From the NCBI RefSeq assembly GCF_900199455.1, contig NZ_FZQR01000006.1, positions 310,001-374,000 of the forward strand: a stretch of 64,000 nucleotides of DNA, in the 5' to 3' direction. The stretch comes from Mesorhizobium carmichaelinearum (GTDB taxonomy: Bacteria > Pseudomonadota > Alphaproteobacteria > Rhizobiales > Rhizobiaceae). The notes under the pieces are model-generated. The model ran no database searches and was not told the origin of the DNA. It saw only the letters and a program-made list of their open reading frames with translations. Both the position numbers and the translations under genes were made by a program. Within the stretch, counting starts at the first letter, position 1; the number at the start of each line of letters is the position of its first letter. Below, in pieces: positions 8,611 through 19,581 of this stretch.

Positions 8611-9984
8611 ATGGACATCGCGTTCTCCTCGACAACCGAACTCGCTGCTGCGATTCGCAACCGCGAAATCTCCGCCGTCGAAGCACTCGACGCTCATCTG
8701 GCGCAGATCGACCGGCACAACGCGGCGATCAACGCCGTCATCTCGCTCGACAGGGAAGGTGCCCGCGAGCGTGCCAAGAAGGCTGACGCGGCACTCGCGC
8801 GCGGCGCCACGCCCGGACCGCTGCACGGCGTTCCCTTCACGCTGAAGGACACGCACGAAACCGCAGGCATGAAAACCACCGTCGGCTTTCCGCCCCTCGC
8901 CGATTATATCGCCAGACGCGACAGCCCGGTCGTCGCCCGGCTCAAGGCGGCTGGCGGCGTGCTTATGGCCAAGACCAATGTCGCGACGATGCTGTCCGAC
9001 TGGCAGTCGAACAACCCGCTGTTCGGCCGCACCAACAATCCCTGGAACCCTGAGCGCACCGCGGGCGGCTCCAGCGGCGGCGCGGCGGCGGCGGTCGCGG
9101 CCGGCATGACACCCTTCGAGATCGGCACCGACATGCAGGATTCGATCCGCTTGCCCGCCGCCTTCTGCGGTGTCTATGGCCTCAAGCCGACCGAACACCG
9201 CGTCTCGCTGGCTGGCGCTTTTCCCGATCCAGGCGGCGCTGCGCGCAGCGTGCGATTGATGTCCTGCCTCGGACCGGTGGCGCGCAGCGTGGACGATTTG
9301 TCCCTGATCTATCAAATCATCGCCGGCCCGGACGGGCGCGACACCGATCTGGCGCCGGTGCCGGTCGAGACCGTGCCGAAGCTCGACCCGAAGACATTGC
9401 GTATCGCCTTCGCGCCGTCCTTCCCCGGCTTTCCGGTGGCCGGCGACATCAGCACCGCGGTTGAAAACCTCGCAAGGCAGCTGCAATCGGCGGGGGCCAT
9501 CGTCGAGGAAGCGAAGCTGCCCAAACTCGATCTGCACGACGATCTCGCGCAAGGCGGCGCGCTGATCGGCATGATGATGGAGGCCGCGCAACCCGAACCG
9601 CCGGAGCAGCCGACGTCGGTCTCGAGCTGGTTTGAGGCGCTCGCCCGCCGTGACAAATCCGTTCTCGCCTGGGACCAGTTCTTCGACAGCTATGACGCGC
9701 TGCTTTGCCCGGTCGCCATGACCACGGCCTTCCCGCATTGCGAACCGGGCACGCCGATCAAGGTCGACGGCAAGGACCAAAGCTATTGGATGCTGCCGGC
9801 CTATGGCGCCGTCTTCAACTACAGCAGTCACCCAGCACTTGCGATGCCGTGCGGAGAAGATCGCTACGGTCTGCCGATCGGCTTGCAATTGGTCGGCAAG
9901 CGCTGGTCGGAATCCCGGCTGCTTGGTATTGCGGCGGCGATCGAGCCGTTCACCGGCGGCTTTCGCCGTTCGCTCGGCTACTGA
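8611..9984 (+). CDS. Amidase-signature family hydrolase with altered nucleophile loop
   Basis: The 457-residue protein has the amidase-signature fold: catalytic Lys79 in PFTLKDTHE, the Gly/Ser loop TAGGSSGGAAAAVAAG with the cis-Ser near 154-155, and nucleophile Ser178 in GTDMQDSIRLPAAFCG. In most members the two residues before the nucleophile are Gly-Gly and shape the oxyanion hole; here they are Gln176 and Asp177. It would hydrolyse an amide such as an acyl or aryl amide; it is not recognisable as GatA, since no gatCB genes lie nearby. The C terminus overlaps the convergent FAD oxidoreductase by 7 bases. Confidence 0.85.
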   Translation: MDIAFSSTTELAAAIRNREISAVEALDAHLAQIDRHNAAINAVISLDREGARERAKKADAALARGATPGPLHGVPFTLKDTHETAGMKTTVGFPPLADYIARRDSPVVARLKAAGGVLMAKTNVATMLSDWQSNNPLFGRTNNPWNPERTAGGSSGGAAAAVAAGMTPFEIGTDMQDSIRLPAAFCGVYGLKPTEHRVSLAGAFPDPGGAARSVRLMSCLGPVARSVDDLSLIYQIIAGPDGRDTDLAPVPVETVPKLDPKTLRIAFAPSFPGFPVAGDISTAVENLARQLQSAGAIVEEAKLPKLDLHDDLAQGGALIGMMMEAAQPEPPEQPTSVSSWFEALARRDKSVLAWDQFFDSYDALLCPVAMTTAFPHCEPGTPIKVDGKDQSYWMLPAYGAVFNYSSHPALAMPCGEDRYGLPIGLQLVGKRWSESRLLGIAAAIEPFTGGFRRSLGY

Positions 9985-11051
9985 GCGAACCGAGCCAGCC
10001 CATACGGCGCCAGCAGCGGGTCGCGCTCGCCGTCAAGAATTTCCCGCGTGGCAAACAGGCCGACGGCCGGCGCCAGCGTGATGCCGGAATGCATGACCGC
10101 GATGTAGACGCCGTCCATGCCTTCGGCCCGGCCGATGATCGGAAAGCCGTCGATCGGATTGGGGCGGTAGCCGATGGTGTGGAAATCGAGTTCCAGCCCG
10201 TCGGCGCCGCGCAACGCTGCCTTCGCGACCGCGAAGAGGTCGCGCGCCGTCGCCTCAGGGTTCTCGCCGGGATCGCCGCCGGCAAAATCCGAGCCGGCGA
10301 TGATGCGGCCCTCAGCCGTCTGGCGCATGTGCAGCCTCTCGGCGTGCACCAGCCCGTTGAGCAGCTTTTTGTATGGCCGCGAATGGACGATCAGACCAGG
10401 CGGCGTCTCGATCGGCAGCTTGATGCCGGCCGTCAAGGCAATGTCGGGCGAGCCGACGCCAGCGGCGATCACCACCTCATCGGCGGCAATCAGCCCATGC
10501 GACGTGTCCACGCCGGTAATGCTGCCGTTGGTCTGGACCAGCGCCGAGACCGTGCTGGCAATGACCCGCGCGCCATGCCGTCCGGCATCCGCCAGCAGCG
10601 CCTTGGCCGTTGCAACCGGCTCGGCCACGCCTTCCTCCGCGACATAAACAGCGAATTCAGGAGGCACGACGAGGTTGGGCTCGATTTGCGCCGCCCGCTT
10701 GGCGTCGACGCGTTCGATGCCGTAGCCCCAGGAAGAGTGCTCGGCTGCATAGGCTTCGAGTCGGTCGGCGGGCAGGTCCCAGCACAGCCCGCCGCACCAG
10801 TTGAGCGGCAGGCCTGACAACTCGTTCGCCAACCGCTTCCACTCGGCCATGGCGCGGCTGCGCAGCCGGAAATAGACTTTTGGGTTGCCCCAGCTGGCAT
10901 TGATCCAGGCAAAGGAATTGGGCGTGGCGACACCGCCGGCGCCGCTCTCGGAGATCACGGTTACCTTGGCGCCGGCCCCGGTCAGATGCCAGGCGATGGA
11001 GGCGCCGATGATGCCGGCACCGATGACGATCACTTGTTTCGTGCTGCTCAT
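9978..11051 (-). CDS. FAD-dependent amino acid/amine oxidoreductase (DAO family)
   Basis: The 357-residue protein is a DadA/GlyOx-type flavoprotein. It opens with the dinucleotide-binding motif VIGAGIIGASIAWHL and ends with the FAD-binding segment YRPNPIDGFPIIG followed by VAVMHSG-type residues (IAVMHSGITLAP). Such enzymes oxidise D-amino acids, glycine, sarcosine or proline-like amines. No partner subunit is adjacent; the next gene in the same direction upstream is a small unknown protein whose stop is 8 bases before this start. It converges with the amidase gene, a pair that could act on related amides and amines, although this is inference. Confidence 0.85.
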   Translation of the reverse strand: MSSTKQVIVIGAGIIGASIAWHLTGAGAKVTVISESGAGGVATPNSFAWINASWGNPKVYFRLRSRAMAEWKRLANELSGLPLNWCGGLCWDLPADRLEAYAAEHSSWGYGIERVDAKRAAQIEPNLVVPPEFAVYVAEEGVAEPVATAKALLADAGRHGARVIASTVSALVQTNGSITGVDTSHGLIAADEVVIAAGVGSPDIALTAGIKLPIETPPGLIVHSRPYKKLLNGLVHAERLHMRQTAEGRIIAGSDFAGGDPGENPEATARDLFAVAKAALRGADGLELDFHTIGYRPNPIDGFPIIGRAEGMDGVYIAVMHSGITLAPAVGLFATREILDGERDPLLAPYGLARFAQ

Positions 11052-11059
11052 GCTCTGAC

Positions 11060-11326
11060 CTAGTGGCTGAAAGGTAGGGGGAGATCATGCTCCGTCAGCA
11101 CGATCTTGTAGTGATTGAGATAAGCCCAAAAACTGTTTCGCAATTCATTGGCTTCGTCAAAACCCGGCTGACCTCGCCCTATCGCGGCACAAATGTCATC
11201 CGCCTTTCTACAGAGGATGTAGAGCGTATCGCCTTGGATGAGGAGCCCGGGGAAACGGCGTCCTGGATGCCGCATGATAGCGGCGTTGGTTTGATCCGAA
11301 TAGATTTCTACTGGCTCGCTTCGCAT
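11060..11326 (-). CDS. Small conserved hypothetical protein
   Basis: The 88-residue protein contains MRHPGRRFPGLLIQGDTLYI followed by a helical part (DDICAAIGRG, FRNSFWAYLNHYKIVL-like). The HPGR-FPG-IQGD core looks like a compact conserved family that I recall vaguely as DUF6959; this is not secure. AGGAG lies 9 bases before the ATG. It sits 8 bases upstream of the FAD oxidoreductase and is probably cotranscribed with it. Confidence 0.65.
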   Translation of the reverse strand: MRSEPVEIYSDQTNAAIMRHPGRRFPGLLIQGDTLYILCRKADDICAAIGRGQPGFDEANELRNSFWAYLNHYKIVLTEHDLPLPFSH

Positions 11327-11458
11327 TCATCCGCTCCTGTCTAGTTGCGCACCATCGCTGAGATCATGTCATAGGCCGAGATCGCAACCCGATCCTTTTT
11401 ATTCGACTTGCCTGAAATGCGCTGCTAGAAGCCCGCGCCACAGACAGGATTCCAGAAA

Positions 11459-13051
11459 TTGGCAGAAGACATCGAACAGGCGGTATCCCGCCGCCGCACC
11501 TTCGCGATCATCGCGCACCCCGATGCCGGCAAGACGACGCTCACCGAAAAGCTGCTGCTGTTCGGCGGCGCCATCCAGCTTGCCGGCGAGGTCAAGGCCA
11601 AGAAGGACAAGATCCAGACGCGCTCGGACTGGATGAAGATCGAGCGCGAGCGCGGCATTTCGGTCGTCACCTCGGTGATGACCTTCGAATACGAGGACAA
11701 TGTCTTCAACCTGCTCGATACACCCGGTCACGAGGATTTCGCCGACGACACCTATCGCACCCTGTCGGCGGTCGACTCGGCCGTCATGGTCATCGACGCC
11801 GCCAAGGGCATCGAGCCGCGGACGCTGAAACTGTTCGAGGTCTGTCGGCTGCGCGACATCCCGATCATCACCTTCGTCAACAAGATGGACCGCGAAAGCC
11901 GCGATCCGTTCGAGATTTTGGACGAGATCGAGCAGAAGCTGGCGCTGGACACCGCCCCCATCACCTGGCCGATCGGCCGCGGCAGGACATTTTCCGGCAC
12001 CTATCATCTGGCGCTGAACGCCGTGCGCAAGGGCGATGACGAGAAGGAGCGCACGCCGGTCAACGGTCCCGATTCCAACCGCGTCGCCGGGCTGCTGCCG
12101 GAAAACGAGCGCGAGGCCTTCATCGAGGAACTGGAACTGGCGCGCGAAGCCTGCCGACCTCTTGACATTGATGCCTTCCGCGAGGGCCATCTGACGCCGG
12201 TCTATTTCGGCTCGGCGCTGCGCAATTACGGCGTGCGCGACCTGATCGAGGCGCTCGGCGCCTTCGGGCCGCCGCCGCGCGCGCAGGAAGCCGACACCCG
12301 CAAGGTCGAGGCGACGGAGGACAAGATGACCTCCTTCGTCTTCAAGATCCAGGCCAACATGGACCCCAACCACCGCGACCGCATCGCTTTCGTGCGCGTC
12401 TGCTCGGGCAAGCTCGAGCGCGGCATGAAGGCCAAGCTGGTGCGCACCGGCAAGCCGATGAGCCTGTCGGCGCCGCAATTCTTCTTTGCCCGCACCCGCG
12501 TCACGGCAGACGAAGCCTTCGCCGGCGACGTTGTCGGCATCCCCAACCACGGCACGCTGCGCATCGGCGACACGCTGACCGAAGGCGAGGAAATTCTTTT
12601 CAGGGGTGTGCCGAATTTCGCCCCGGAAATCCTGCGCCGCGTCCGCCTTGGCGACGCGATGAAGGCAAAAAAGCTCAAGGAAGCGCTGCACCAGATGGCC
12701 GAGGAAGGCGTCGTGCAGCTGTTCTCGCCCGAGGACGGCTCACCAGCGATCGTCGGCGTCGTTGGCGCCCTGCAACTCGACGTCCTGAAGGAGCGGCTGA
12801 ACTTCGAATACACGCTGCCGGTCGAATTCGAGATGTCACGCTTTTCCGTCTGCCGCTGGATTTCGGCTGACGACAAGGCCGAGACACTTCGCTTCATCGA
12901 GGCGCATCGCGGCGACATTGCCCGCGACCTCGACAACGACCCGGTATTCCTCGCCCAGCACGCCTTCTCGCTGAACTACGAAGCCGAACGCTGGAAAGCC
13001 ATCCGCTTCGCCACCATCAAGGACTATCAGGTCCGCGACAAGGCGGCGTGA
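11459..13051 (+). CDS. prfC: Peptide chain release factor 3
   Basis: The 530-residue GTPase removes RF1 or RF2 from the ribosome after peptide release. G motifs are AHPDAGKTT (G1), DTPGHEDFADDTYR (G3) and NKMDRE (G4), followed by the RF3-specific segments FSPEDGSPAIVGVVGALQLD and RWISADD. The length matches E. coli RF3 (529). It begins at TTG 11459: an in-frame stop lies at 11426, no ATG or GTG lies between, and the first internal ATG falls inside the G domain. GGA lies 10 bases before the TTG. It is monocistronic, with a palindromic hairpin (13058-13083) just after the stop. Confidence 0.96.
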   Translation: MAEDIEQAVSRRRTFAIIAHPDAGKTTLTEKLLLFGGAIQLAGEVKAKKDKIQTRSDWMKIERERGISVVTSVMTFEYEDNVFNLLDTPGHEDFADDTYRTLSAVDSAVMVIDAAKGIEPRTLKLFEVCRLRDIPIITFVNKMDRESRDPFEILDEIEQKLALDTAPITWPIGRGRTFSGTYHLALNAVRKGDDEKERTPVNGPDSNRVAGLLPENEREAFIEELELAREACRPLDIDAFREGHLTPVYFGSALRNYGVRDLIEALGAFGPPPRAQEADTRKVEATEDKMTSFVFKIQANMDPNHRDRIAFVRVCSGKLERGMKAKLVRTGKPMSLSAPQFFFARTRVTADEAFAGDVVGIPNHGTLRIGDTLTEGEEILFRGVPNFAPEILRRVRLGDAMKAKKLKEALHQMAEEGVVQLFSPEDGSPAIVGVVGALQLDVLKERLNFEYTLPVEFEMSRFSVCRWISADDKAETLRFIEAHRGDIARDLDNDPVFLAQHAFSLNYEAERWKAIRFATIKDYQVRDKAA

Positions 13052-13057
13052 GCTCTT

Positions 13058-13221
13058 CCTTCTCCCCGTTCACGGGGAGAAGGTGCCCGAAGGGCGGATG
13101 AGGGGCAGCGCCGACGTCGAACGATCAAAGGGCAATGCGTCTCCGGCCCTTCGCAGGCTCAGGGCGTTCGAAGCTCGAAAAGCCAAGCAATTGGCTTTTC
13201 ATCCGCTACGCGGACCACTTC
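13058..13221. repeat. Rhizobial palindromic intergenic repeat, copy 2
   Basis: The gap between convergent prfC and the VOC gene is filled by repeat sequence. A perfect hairpin (arms 13058-13068 and 13073-13083) begins 7 bases after the prfC stop and can serve as a terminator. The second part, 13176-13219, carries the same AGCCAAGCAATTGGCTTT and GTCCGC-type hairpins as 8296-8338 with only a few differences. Confidence 0.75.
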
Positions 13222-13692
13222 TCACCCCTTCGCCGCCTCTTCGATCTTGGCGATGTCGATCTTGCTCATCTGCATCATCGCCGACATCACACGGCCAGCC
13301 TTGGCCCGGTCCGGATCCAGAAGCAGGCGCGGCAACTGTTCCGGCACGACCTGCCAGGAGACGCCGAATCTGTCCTTCAGCCAGCTGCATTGCGACGGTT
13401 CGCCACCACCTTCGATGAGCCTGTCCCAGAAATAATCCACCTCTTCCTGCGTCTTGCAGTCGATCGACTGTGATATCGCCTCGCTGAACTTGAATTGCGG
13501 TCCGCCGTTGAGCGCCTGGAACTGCACGCCGTCGAGTTCGAACGTGGTCACCAGCGCCTTGCCTTCATCGGCGTGGCCTTCGGGCCAACGCAGAACGCTC
13601 AGCACCTTCGAATTCTTGAAGATGGACACGTAGAAATTCATCGCCTCTTCGGCCTGGTCGTCCAACCACAGGCAGGTGGTGATCTTTTGCAT
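13222..13692 (-). CDS. VOC-superfamily protein (PhnB / 3-demethylubiquinone methyltransferase-like fold)
   Basis: The 156-residue protein begins MQKITTCLWLDDQAEEAMNF and continues with FYVSIFKNSKV, then ALVTTFELDGVQFQALNGG and SWQVVPEQLP, the pattern of the PhnB-like branch of the vicinal oxygen chelate fold. Despite the historic family name, these proteins have no demonstrated methyltransferase activity. The ATG at 13692 has GAGGAG upstream. It is divergent from ilvD across 267 bases. Confidence 0.85.
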   Translation of the reverse strand: MQKITTCLWLDDQAEEAMNFYVSIFKNSKVLSVLRWPEGHADEGKALVTTFELDGVQFQALNGGPQFKFSEAISQSIDCKTQEEVDYFWDRLIEGGGEPSQCSWLKDRFGVSWQVVPEQLPRLLLDPDRAKAGRVMSAMMQMSKIDIAKIEEAAKG

Positions 13693-13959
13693 GTCGTGCT
13701 CCTCGGGTTGCTCTTTGCTGTTACAGGGAAACGGCTGACTCCGAGAACGGTGCCATTCCTTGCCGTCTGTCCAAGGACGGTCGTGCGGCACGCGATCCGA
13801 CAGCGGCATGCGATTTTTTCGGGGGCTCTCGTTTTTCGCGAGAATCTGGCGCATTGCAAAAATGTGGCCAGACCATACTTGCGAGTCTATAAAGCCAGCG
13901 ATCCGAATTCAGCTCCGCCGCGCCATTCCTCGGCTGCGGCCAGCCACCAAGGAAAAAAC

Positions 13960-15804
13960 ATGCCTGCCTATCGCTCCCGCACCACCACCCATGGCCGCAA
14001 CATGGCCGGCGCCCGCGGCCTGTGGCGCGCTACCGGCATGAAGGATTCCGATTTCGGCAAGCCGATCATCGCAGTGGTCAATTCGTTCACCCAGTTCGTG
14101 CCGGGCCATGTCCATCTGAAGGACCTCGGCCAGCTGGTCGCGCGCGAGATCGAGAAGGCCGGCGGCGTCGCCAAGGAATTCAACACCATCGCCGTCGACG
14201 ACGGCATCGCCATGGGCCATGACGGCATGCTCTATTCGCTGCCATCGCGCGAGCTGATCGCCGATTCCGTCGAATACATGGTCAACGCGCACTGCGCCGA
14301 CGCCATGGTCTGCATCTCCAATTGCGACAAGATCACGCCCGGCATGCTGATGGCCTCGCTGCGCCTCAACATCCCGACCGTCTTCGTCTCCGGCGGGCCG
14401 ATGGAGGCCGGCAAGGTGGTGCTGGCCGGCAAGACGCAGGCGCTCGACCTGGTCGACGCCATGGTCGCGGCCGCCGACGACAAGATCTCCGACGAGGACG
14501 TCAAGGTCATCGAACGCTCGGCCTGCCCGACCTGCGGCTCCTGCTCGGGCATGTTCACCGCCAATTCCATGAACTGCCTGACCGAGGCGCTTGGCCTGTC
14601 GCTGCCCGGCAACGGCTCGACGCTGGCGACGCATGCCGACCGCAAGCGGCTGTTCGTCGAGGCCGGCCATCTCATCGTCGATCTCGCCCAGCGCTATTAC
14701 GAACAGGATGACGAGACAGCGCTGCCGCGCAGCATCGCCTCGAAAGGCGCCTTCGAGAACGCCATGACGCTCGACATCGCCATGGGCGGCTCGACCAACA
14801 CGGTGCTGCACATCCTGGCCGCCGCGCACGAGGGCGAGGTCGACTTCACCATGGAGGATATCGACCGGCTGTCGCGGCGGGTTCCGGTGCTCTGCAAGGT
14901 GGCGCCGGCCAAGTCCGACGTCCACATGGAAGACGTCCACCGTGCCGGCGGCATCATGGCGATCCTCGGCCAGCTCGACAATGCCGGGCTGCTCAACCGC
15001 GACCTGCCGACGGTGCACACTGCCAGCCTCGGCGAAGCGCTTGATCATTGGGATATTTCCCGTACGACCAGCCAGAATGTCCGCGACTTCTTCCTCGCCG
15101 CTCCCGGCGGCGTGCCGACGCAGGTCGCCTTCAGCCAGGACCGTCGCTGGGACGATCTCGACCTCGACCGCGAGAAGGGTGTTATCCGCTCGGCGGAAAC
15201 GCCGTTCTCGAAGGACGGCGGCCTTGCCGTGCTGAAAGGCAATCTGGCGCTCGACGGCTGCATCGTGAAGACTGCCGGCGTCGACGAGTCGATCCTGAAA
15301 TTCACCGGCCCGGCGCGGGTCTTCGAAAGTCAGGACGCCAGCGTCAAGGCCATCCTCTCCAACGAGATCAAGGCCGGCGACGTCGTCGTCATCCGCTATG
15401 AGGGACCGCGCGGCGGCCCCGGCATGCAGGAAATGCTCTATCCGACCAGCTATCTGAAGTCGAAGGGCCTGGGCAAGGCCTGCGCGCTGGTCACCGACGG
15501 CCGCTTCTCCGGCGGCACGTCGGGCCTGTCGATCGGCCATGCGTCGCCGGAAGCCGCCGAAGGCGGCACGATCGGGCTGGTCCAGGAGGGCGACACGATC
15601 GAGATCGACATCCCCAACCGCACCATCCGCCTCGCGGTCAGCGACGCCGAACTTGAAGCACGCCGGGCGGCGATGGTGGCCAAGGGCGCCCTGGCCTGGA
15701 AGCCCGAGGAAAAGCGCAAGCGCAAGGTGACAACGGCGCTGCGCGCCTACGCCGCCTTCGCCACCAGCGCCGACAAGGGCGCGGTGCGGCACGTGCCGGA
15801 GTGA
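13960..15804 (+). CDS. ilvD: Dihydroxy-acid dehydratase
   Basis: The 614-residue enzyme dehydrates 2,3-dihydroxy-3-methylbutanoate and its isoleucine-pathway homologue to 2-oxo acids in valine, leucine, isoleucine and pantothenate synthesis. The Fe-S cysteines are visible in CISNCDKITPGM and CPTCGSCSGMFTANSMNC, and the C-terminal TDGRFSGGTSGLSIGHASPE and GDTIEIDIP segments are characteristic. The length matches the E. coli-type enzyme (616). AAGGA lies 7 bases before the ATG at 13960; longer in-frame starts read through the divergent VOC gene and were rejected. No other ilv genes are adjacent. Confidence 0.95.
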   Translation: MPAYRSRTTTHGRNMAGARGLWRATGMKDSDFGKPIIAVVNSFTQFVPGHVHLKDLGQLVAREIEKAGGVAKEFNTIAVDDGIAMGHDGMLYSLPSRELIADSVEYMVNAHCADAMVCISNCDKITPGMLMASLRLNIPTVFVSGGPMEAGKVVLAGKTQALDLVDAMVAAADDKISDEDVKVIERSACPTCGSCSGMFTANSMNCLTEALGLSLPGNGSTLATHADRKRLFVEAGHLIVDLAQRYYEQDDETALPRSIASKGAFENAMTLDIAMGGSTNTVLHILAAAHEGEVDFTMEDIDRLSRRVPVLCKVAPAKSDVHMEDVHRAGGIMAILGQLDNAGLLNRDLPTVHTASLGEALDHWDISRTTSQNVRDFFLAAPGGVPTQVAFSQDRRWDDLDLDREKGVIRSAETPFSKDGGLAVLKGNLALDGCIVKTAGVDESILKFTGPARVFESQDASVKAILSNEIKAGDVVVIRYEGPRGGPGMQEMLYPTSYLKSKGLGKACALVTDGRFSGGTSGLSIGHASPEAAEGGTIGLVQEGDTIEIDIPNRTIRLAVSDAELEARRAAMVAKGALAWKPEEKRKRKVTTALRAYAAFATSADKGAVRHVPE

Positions 15805-15814
15805 TCTGCTGAAG

Positions 15815-16327
15815 CTAGTGGTACTGGCCGTACCAAGGCCATTCCGCATCGGGAAGGTAGGGCCAATCCGCTCGGGTTGGTAGCGATCGCTTTGCGTCCT
15901 CCGCCTGTGACGGTGTCAAGAAGATGCCGAAAAGATCATTTCCGCCGTTAAGCGCATAGAACCGCACGTCCGAACTGGCGAGTTGGTCGTTGATGATCTT
16001 GAAGAACACGTAGGTGGCTGTGCCCCAGCTTTTGTCTTCGCTACCCGGAATGTCCGGGCCGTATATTACAAGCTCCTGGCCAGCTGCGTGAACCGCATAT
16101 CGTGTCGCGTACGCGTCGACGCTTTGGTGGATTGCGATCGGGTTTTTCACATACTGCCGAAGCTCAGGTAAAACGTCGTTGTACGCCTTTGCTATCCCTT
16201 GCTCAGCGAGGTTTTCTGCGTCGAGATGATGCGCGTTGTCATAATCGATTGCCATGGCTGGAGACTGCACGGCAAAGCTGCCGAGCAAGACGCATCGTAG
16301 AAAGGACACGAGTCGAGCACCGCGCAT
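15815..16327 (-). CDS. Exported protein of unknown function
   Basis: The 170-residue product starts with a signal peptide (MRGARLVSFLRCVLLGSFAV, probable cleavage after AMA near residue 26). The mature part contains GQELVIYGPDIPGSEDKSWG and ends PDAEWPWYGQYH; no domain is recognised. Its ribosome-binding site GGAG sits at the end of the upstream ABC transporter gene only 12 bases away, so the two are very likely cotranscribed. Base composition is somewhat lower in GC than the neighbours. Confidence 0.7.
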   Translation of the reverse strand: MRGARLVSFLRCVLLGSFAVQSPAMAIDYDNAHHLDAENLAEQGIAKAYNDVLPELRQYVKNPIAIHQSVDAYATRYAVHAAGQELVIYGPDIPGSEDKSWGTATYVFFKIINDQLASSDVRFYALNGGNDLFGIFLTPSQAEDAKRSLPTRADWPYLPDAEWPWYGQYH

Positions 16328-16339
16328 AATCGAGCTCCG

Positions 16340-18115
<1,776 letters not shown>

Positions 18116-18300
18116 ACGGGACTTCCATGGTTTGCGAATAGGGCCTTGGGGCCGAAGCCGATCGCTGCGTGGACGAAAGGCGGCTTATAGAGCGAGTTAC
18201 CGACAGAGGGAACCTTTCGCGGTCGCCTAAAGAAACGGCTGCGGCAAGCTGTCTTTTGCGCCACCATGGCTGGGTGATTCTGGAAATAGGATGACGACAG

Positions 18301-19581
18301 ATGGATTTCGACCTTATCGTTCGTGGCGGCACGCTGCCGGATGGCCGGATTGCCGATATCGGCATCAGCGGCGAGACGATCACGGCGATCGAGCCCAATC
18401 TGCAGGGTTCCGCGCGGACCGAGGTCGATGCAAGCGGCAATCTGGTTTCGCCGCCGTTCATCGATCCGCATTTCCATATGGATGCGACGCTGTCCTATGG
18501 CATTCCGCGCATCAACGCCTCGGGCACGCTGCTGGAAGGCATTGCGCTATGGGGTGAGCTGAAGCCGCTTTTGACGCATGAGGCGGTGCGCGACCGCGCG
18601 CTGGCCTATTGCGACTGGGCGGTGTCGATGGGCCTGCTCGCCATCCGCACCCATGTCGATGTCTGCGACGACCGTTTGCTCGCGGTCGAGGCCCTGCTCG
18701 ACGTCAAGAAGACGATCGCCCCTTACATCGACTTGCAACTCGTGGCTTTTCCGCAAGACGGCTTCTACCGCTCGCCGACGGCGCGTGAGAACACCATTCG
18801 GGCGCTGGACATGGGCGTCGACGTCGTCGGCGGCATCCCGCATTTCGAGCGCACCATGGCCGATGGCACGCGCTCGGTGACCGAGCTTTGCGAGATCGCG
18901 GCAAAACGCGGCCTGATGGTTGACCTGCATTGCGACGAGACCGACGACCCGCTGTCACGCCACATCGAGCAGCTGGCCTATGAAACGCAGCGCCTCGGCC
19001 TGCAGGGCAAGGTGGCCGGCTCGCATCTCACCTCGATGCATTCGATGGACAATTACTACGTCTCGAAGCTTCTGCCGCTGATCGCGGAAGCCGGCGTTTC
19101 GGCCATCCCAAATCCGCTGATCAACATCATGCTGCAGGGCCGTCACGACAGCTTCCCGAAGCGCCGCGGCCTGACCCGGGTCAAGGAGATGCAGGCGCTC
19201 GGCGTCCGCGTCGGCTGGGGTCAGGATTGCGTGCTCGATCCCTGGTATTCGCTGGGCACCGCCGACATGCTCGACGTCGCCTTCATGGGCCTGCACGTTG
19301 CCCAGATGTCGAGCCCGGCCGACATGGCGCGCTGCTTCGACATGGTGACCAACGTCAATGCCGCCATCATGGGGCTCGATCATCTGGGCCTTGGCGTCGG
19401 CAAGCGCGCCAGCCTTGTCGTTCTCGATGCCAGCAATCCGATCGAAGCCCTGCGCCTGCGCGCCGAGCGCATTTGCGTCATCGCCAGGGGCAAGGTGGTG
19501 GCGGAACGGACAAGGCAGGATAGCAGGCTTTCCATCCCTGGCAGGCCGGCACAGGTCAACCGCAGGCATCAGGCCCAATAG
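18301..19581 (+). CDS. Cytosine-deaminase-like metal-dependent amidohydrolase
   Basis: The 426-residue amidohydrolase has the metal-binding HFHMD near residue 57, HCDETDD in mid-chain, a His in GSHLTSMHSM, and GWGQDCVLDPWYSLGTADML, which closely parallels the active-site region of E. coli CodA. It would deaminate or hydrolyse a ring compound such as cytosine, isoguanine or creatinine-like molecules. AGGA lies about 9 bases before the ATG. There is no permease beside it. The C-terminal tail runs into a second, start-less coding remnant (19578-19877). Confidence 0.82.
   Translation: MDFDLIVRGGTLPDGRIADIGISGETITAIEPNLQGSARTEVDASGNLVSPPFIDPHFHMDATLSYGIPRINASGTLLEGIALWGELKPLLTHEAVRDRALAYCDWAVSMGLLAIRTHVDVCDDRLLAVEALLDVKKTIAPYIDLQLVAFPQDGFYRSPTARENTIRALDMGVDVVGGIPHFERTMADGTRSVTELCEIAAKRGLMVDLHCDETDDPLSRHIEQLAYETQRLGLQGKVAGSHLTSMHSMDNYYVSKLLPLIAEAGVSAIPNPLINIMLQGRHDSFPKRRGLTRVKEMQALGVRVGWGQDCVLDPWYSLGTADMLDVAFMGLHVAQMSSPADMARCFDMVTNVNAAIMGLDHLGLGVGKRASLVVLDASNPIEALRLRAERICVIARGKVVAERTRQDSRLSIPGRPAQVNRRHQAQ

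Noticed and set aside
8611..9984. GatA subunit of the tRNA amidotransferase
   Set aside because: No gatB or gatC lies nearby, and the altered nucleophile loop (Gln176-Asp177) does not fit GatA.
13909..15849. A 646-codon minus-strand frame across ilvD
   Set aside because: It is an antisense shadow; ilvD on the plus strand has all the family motifs.
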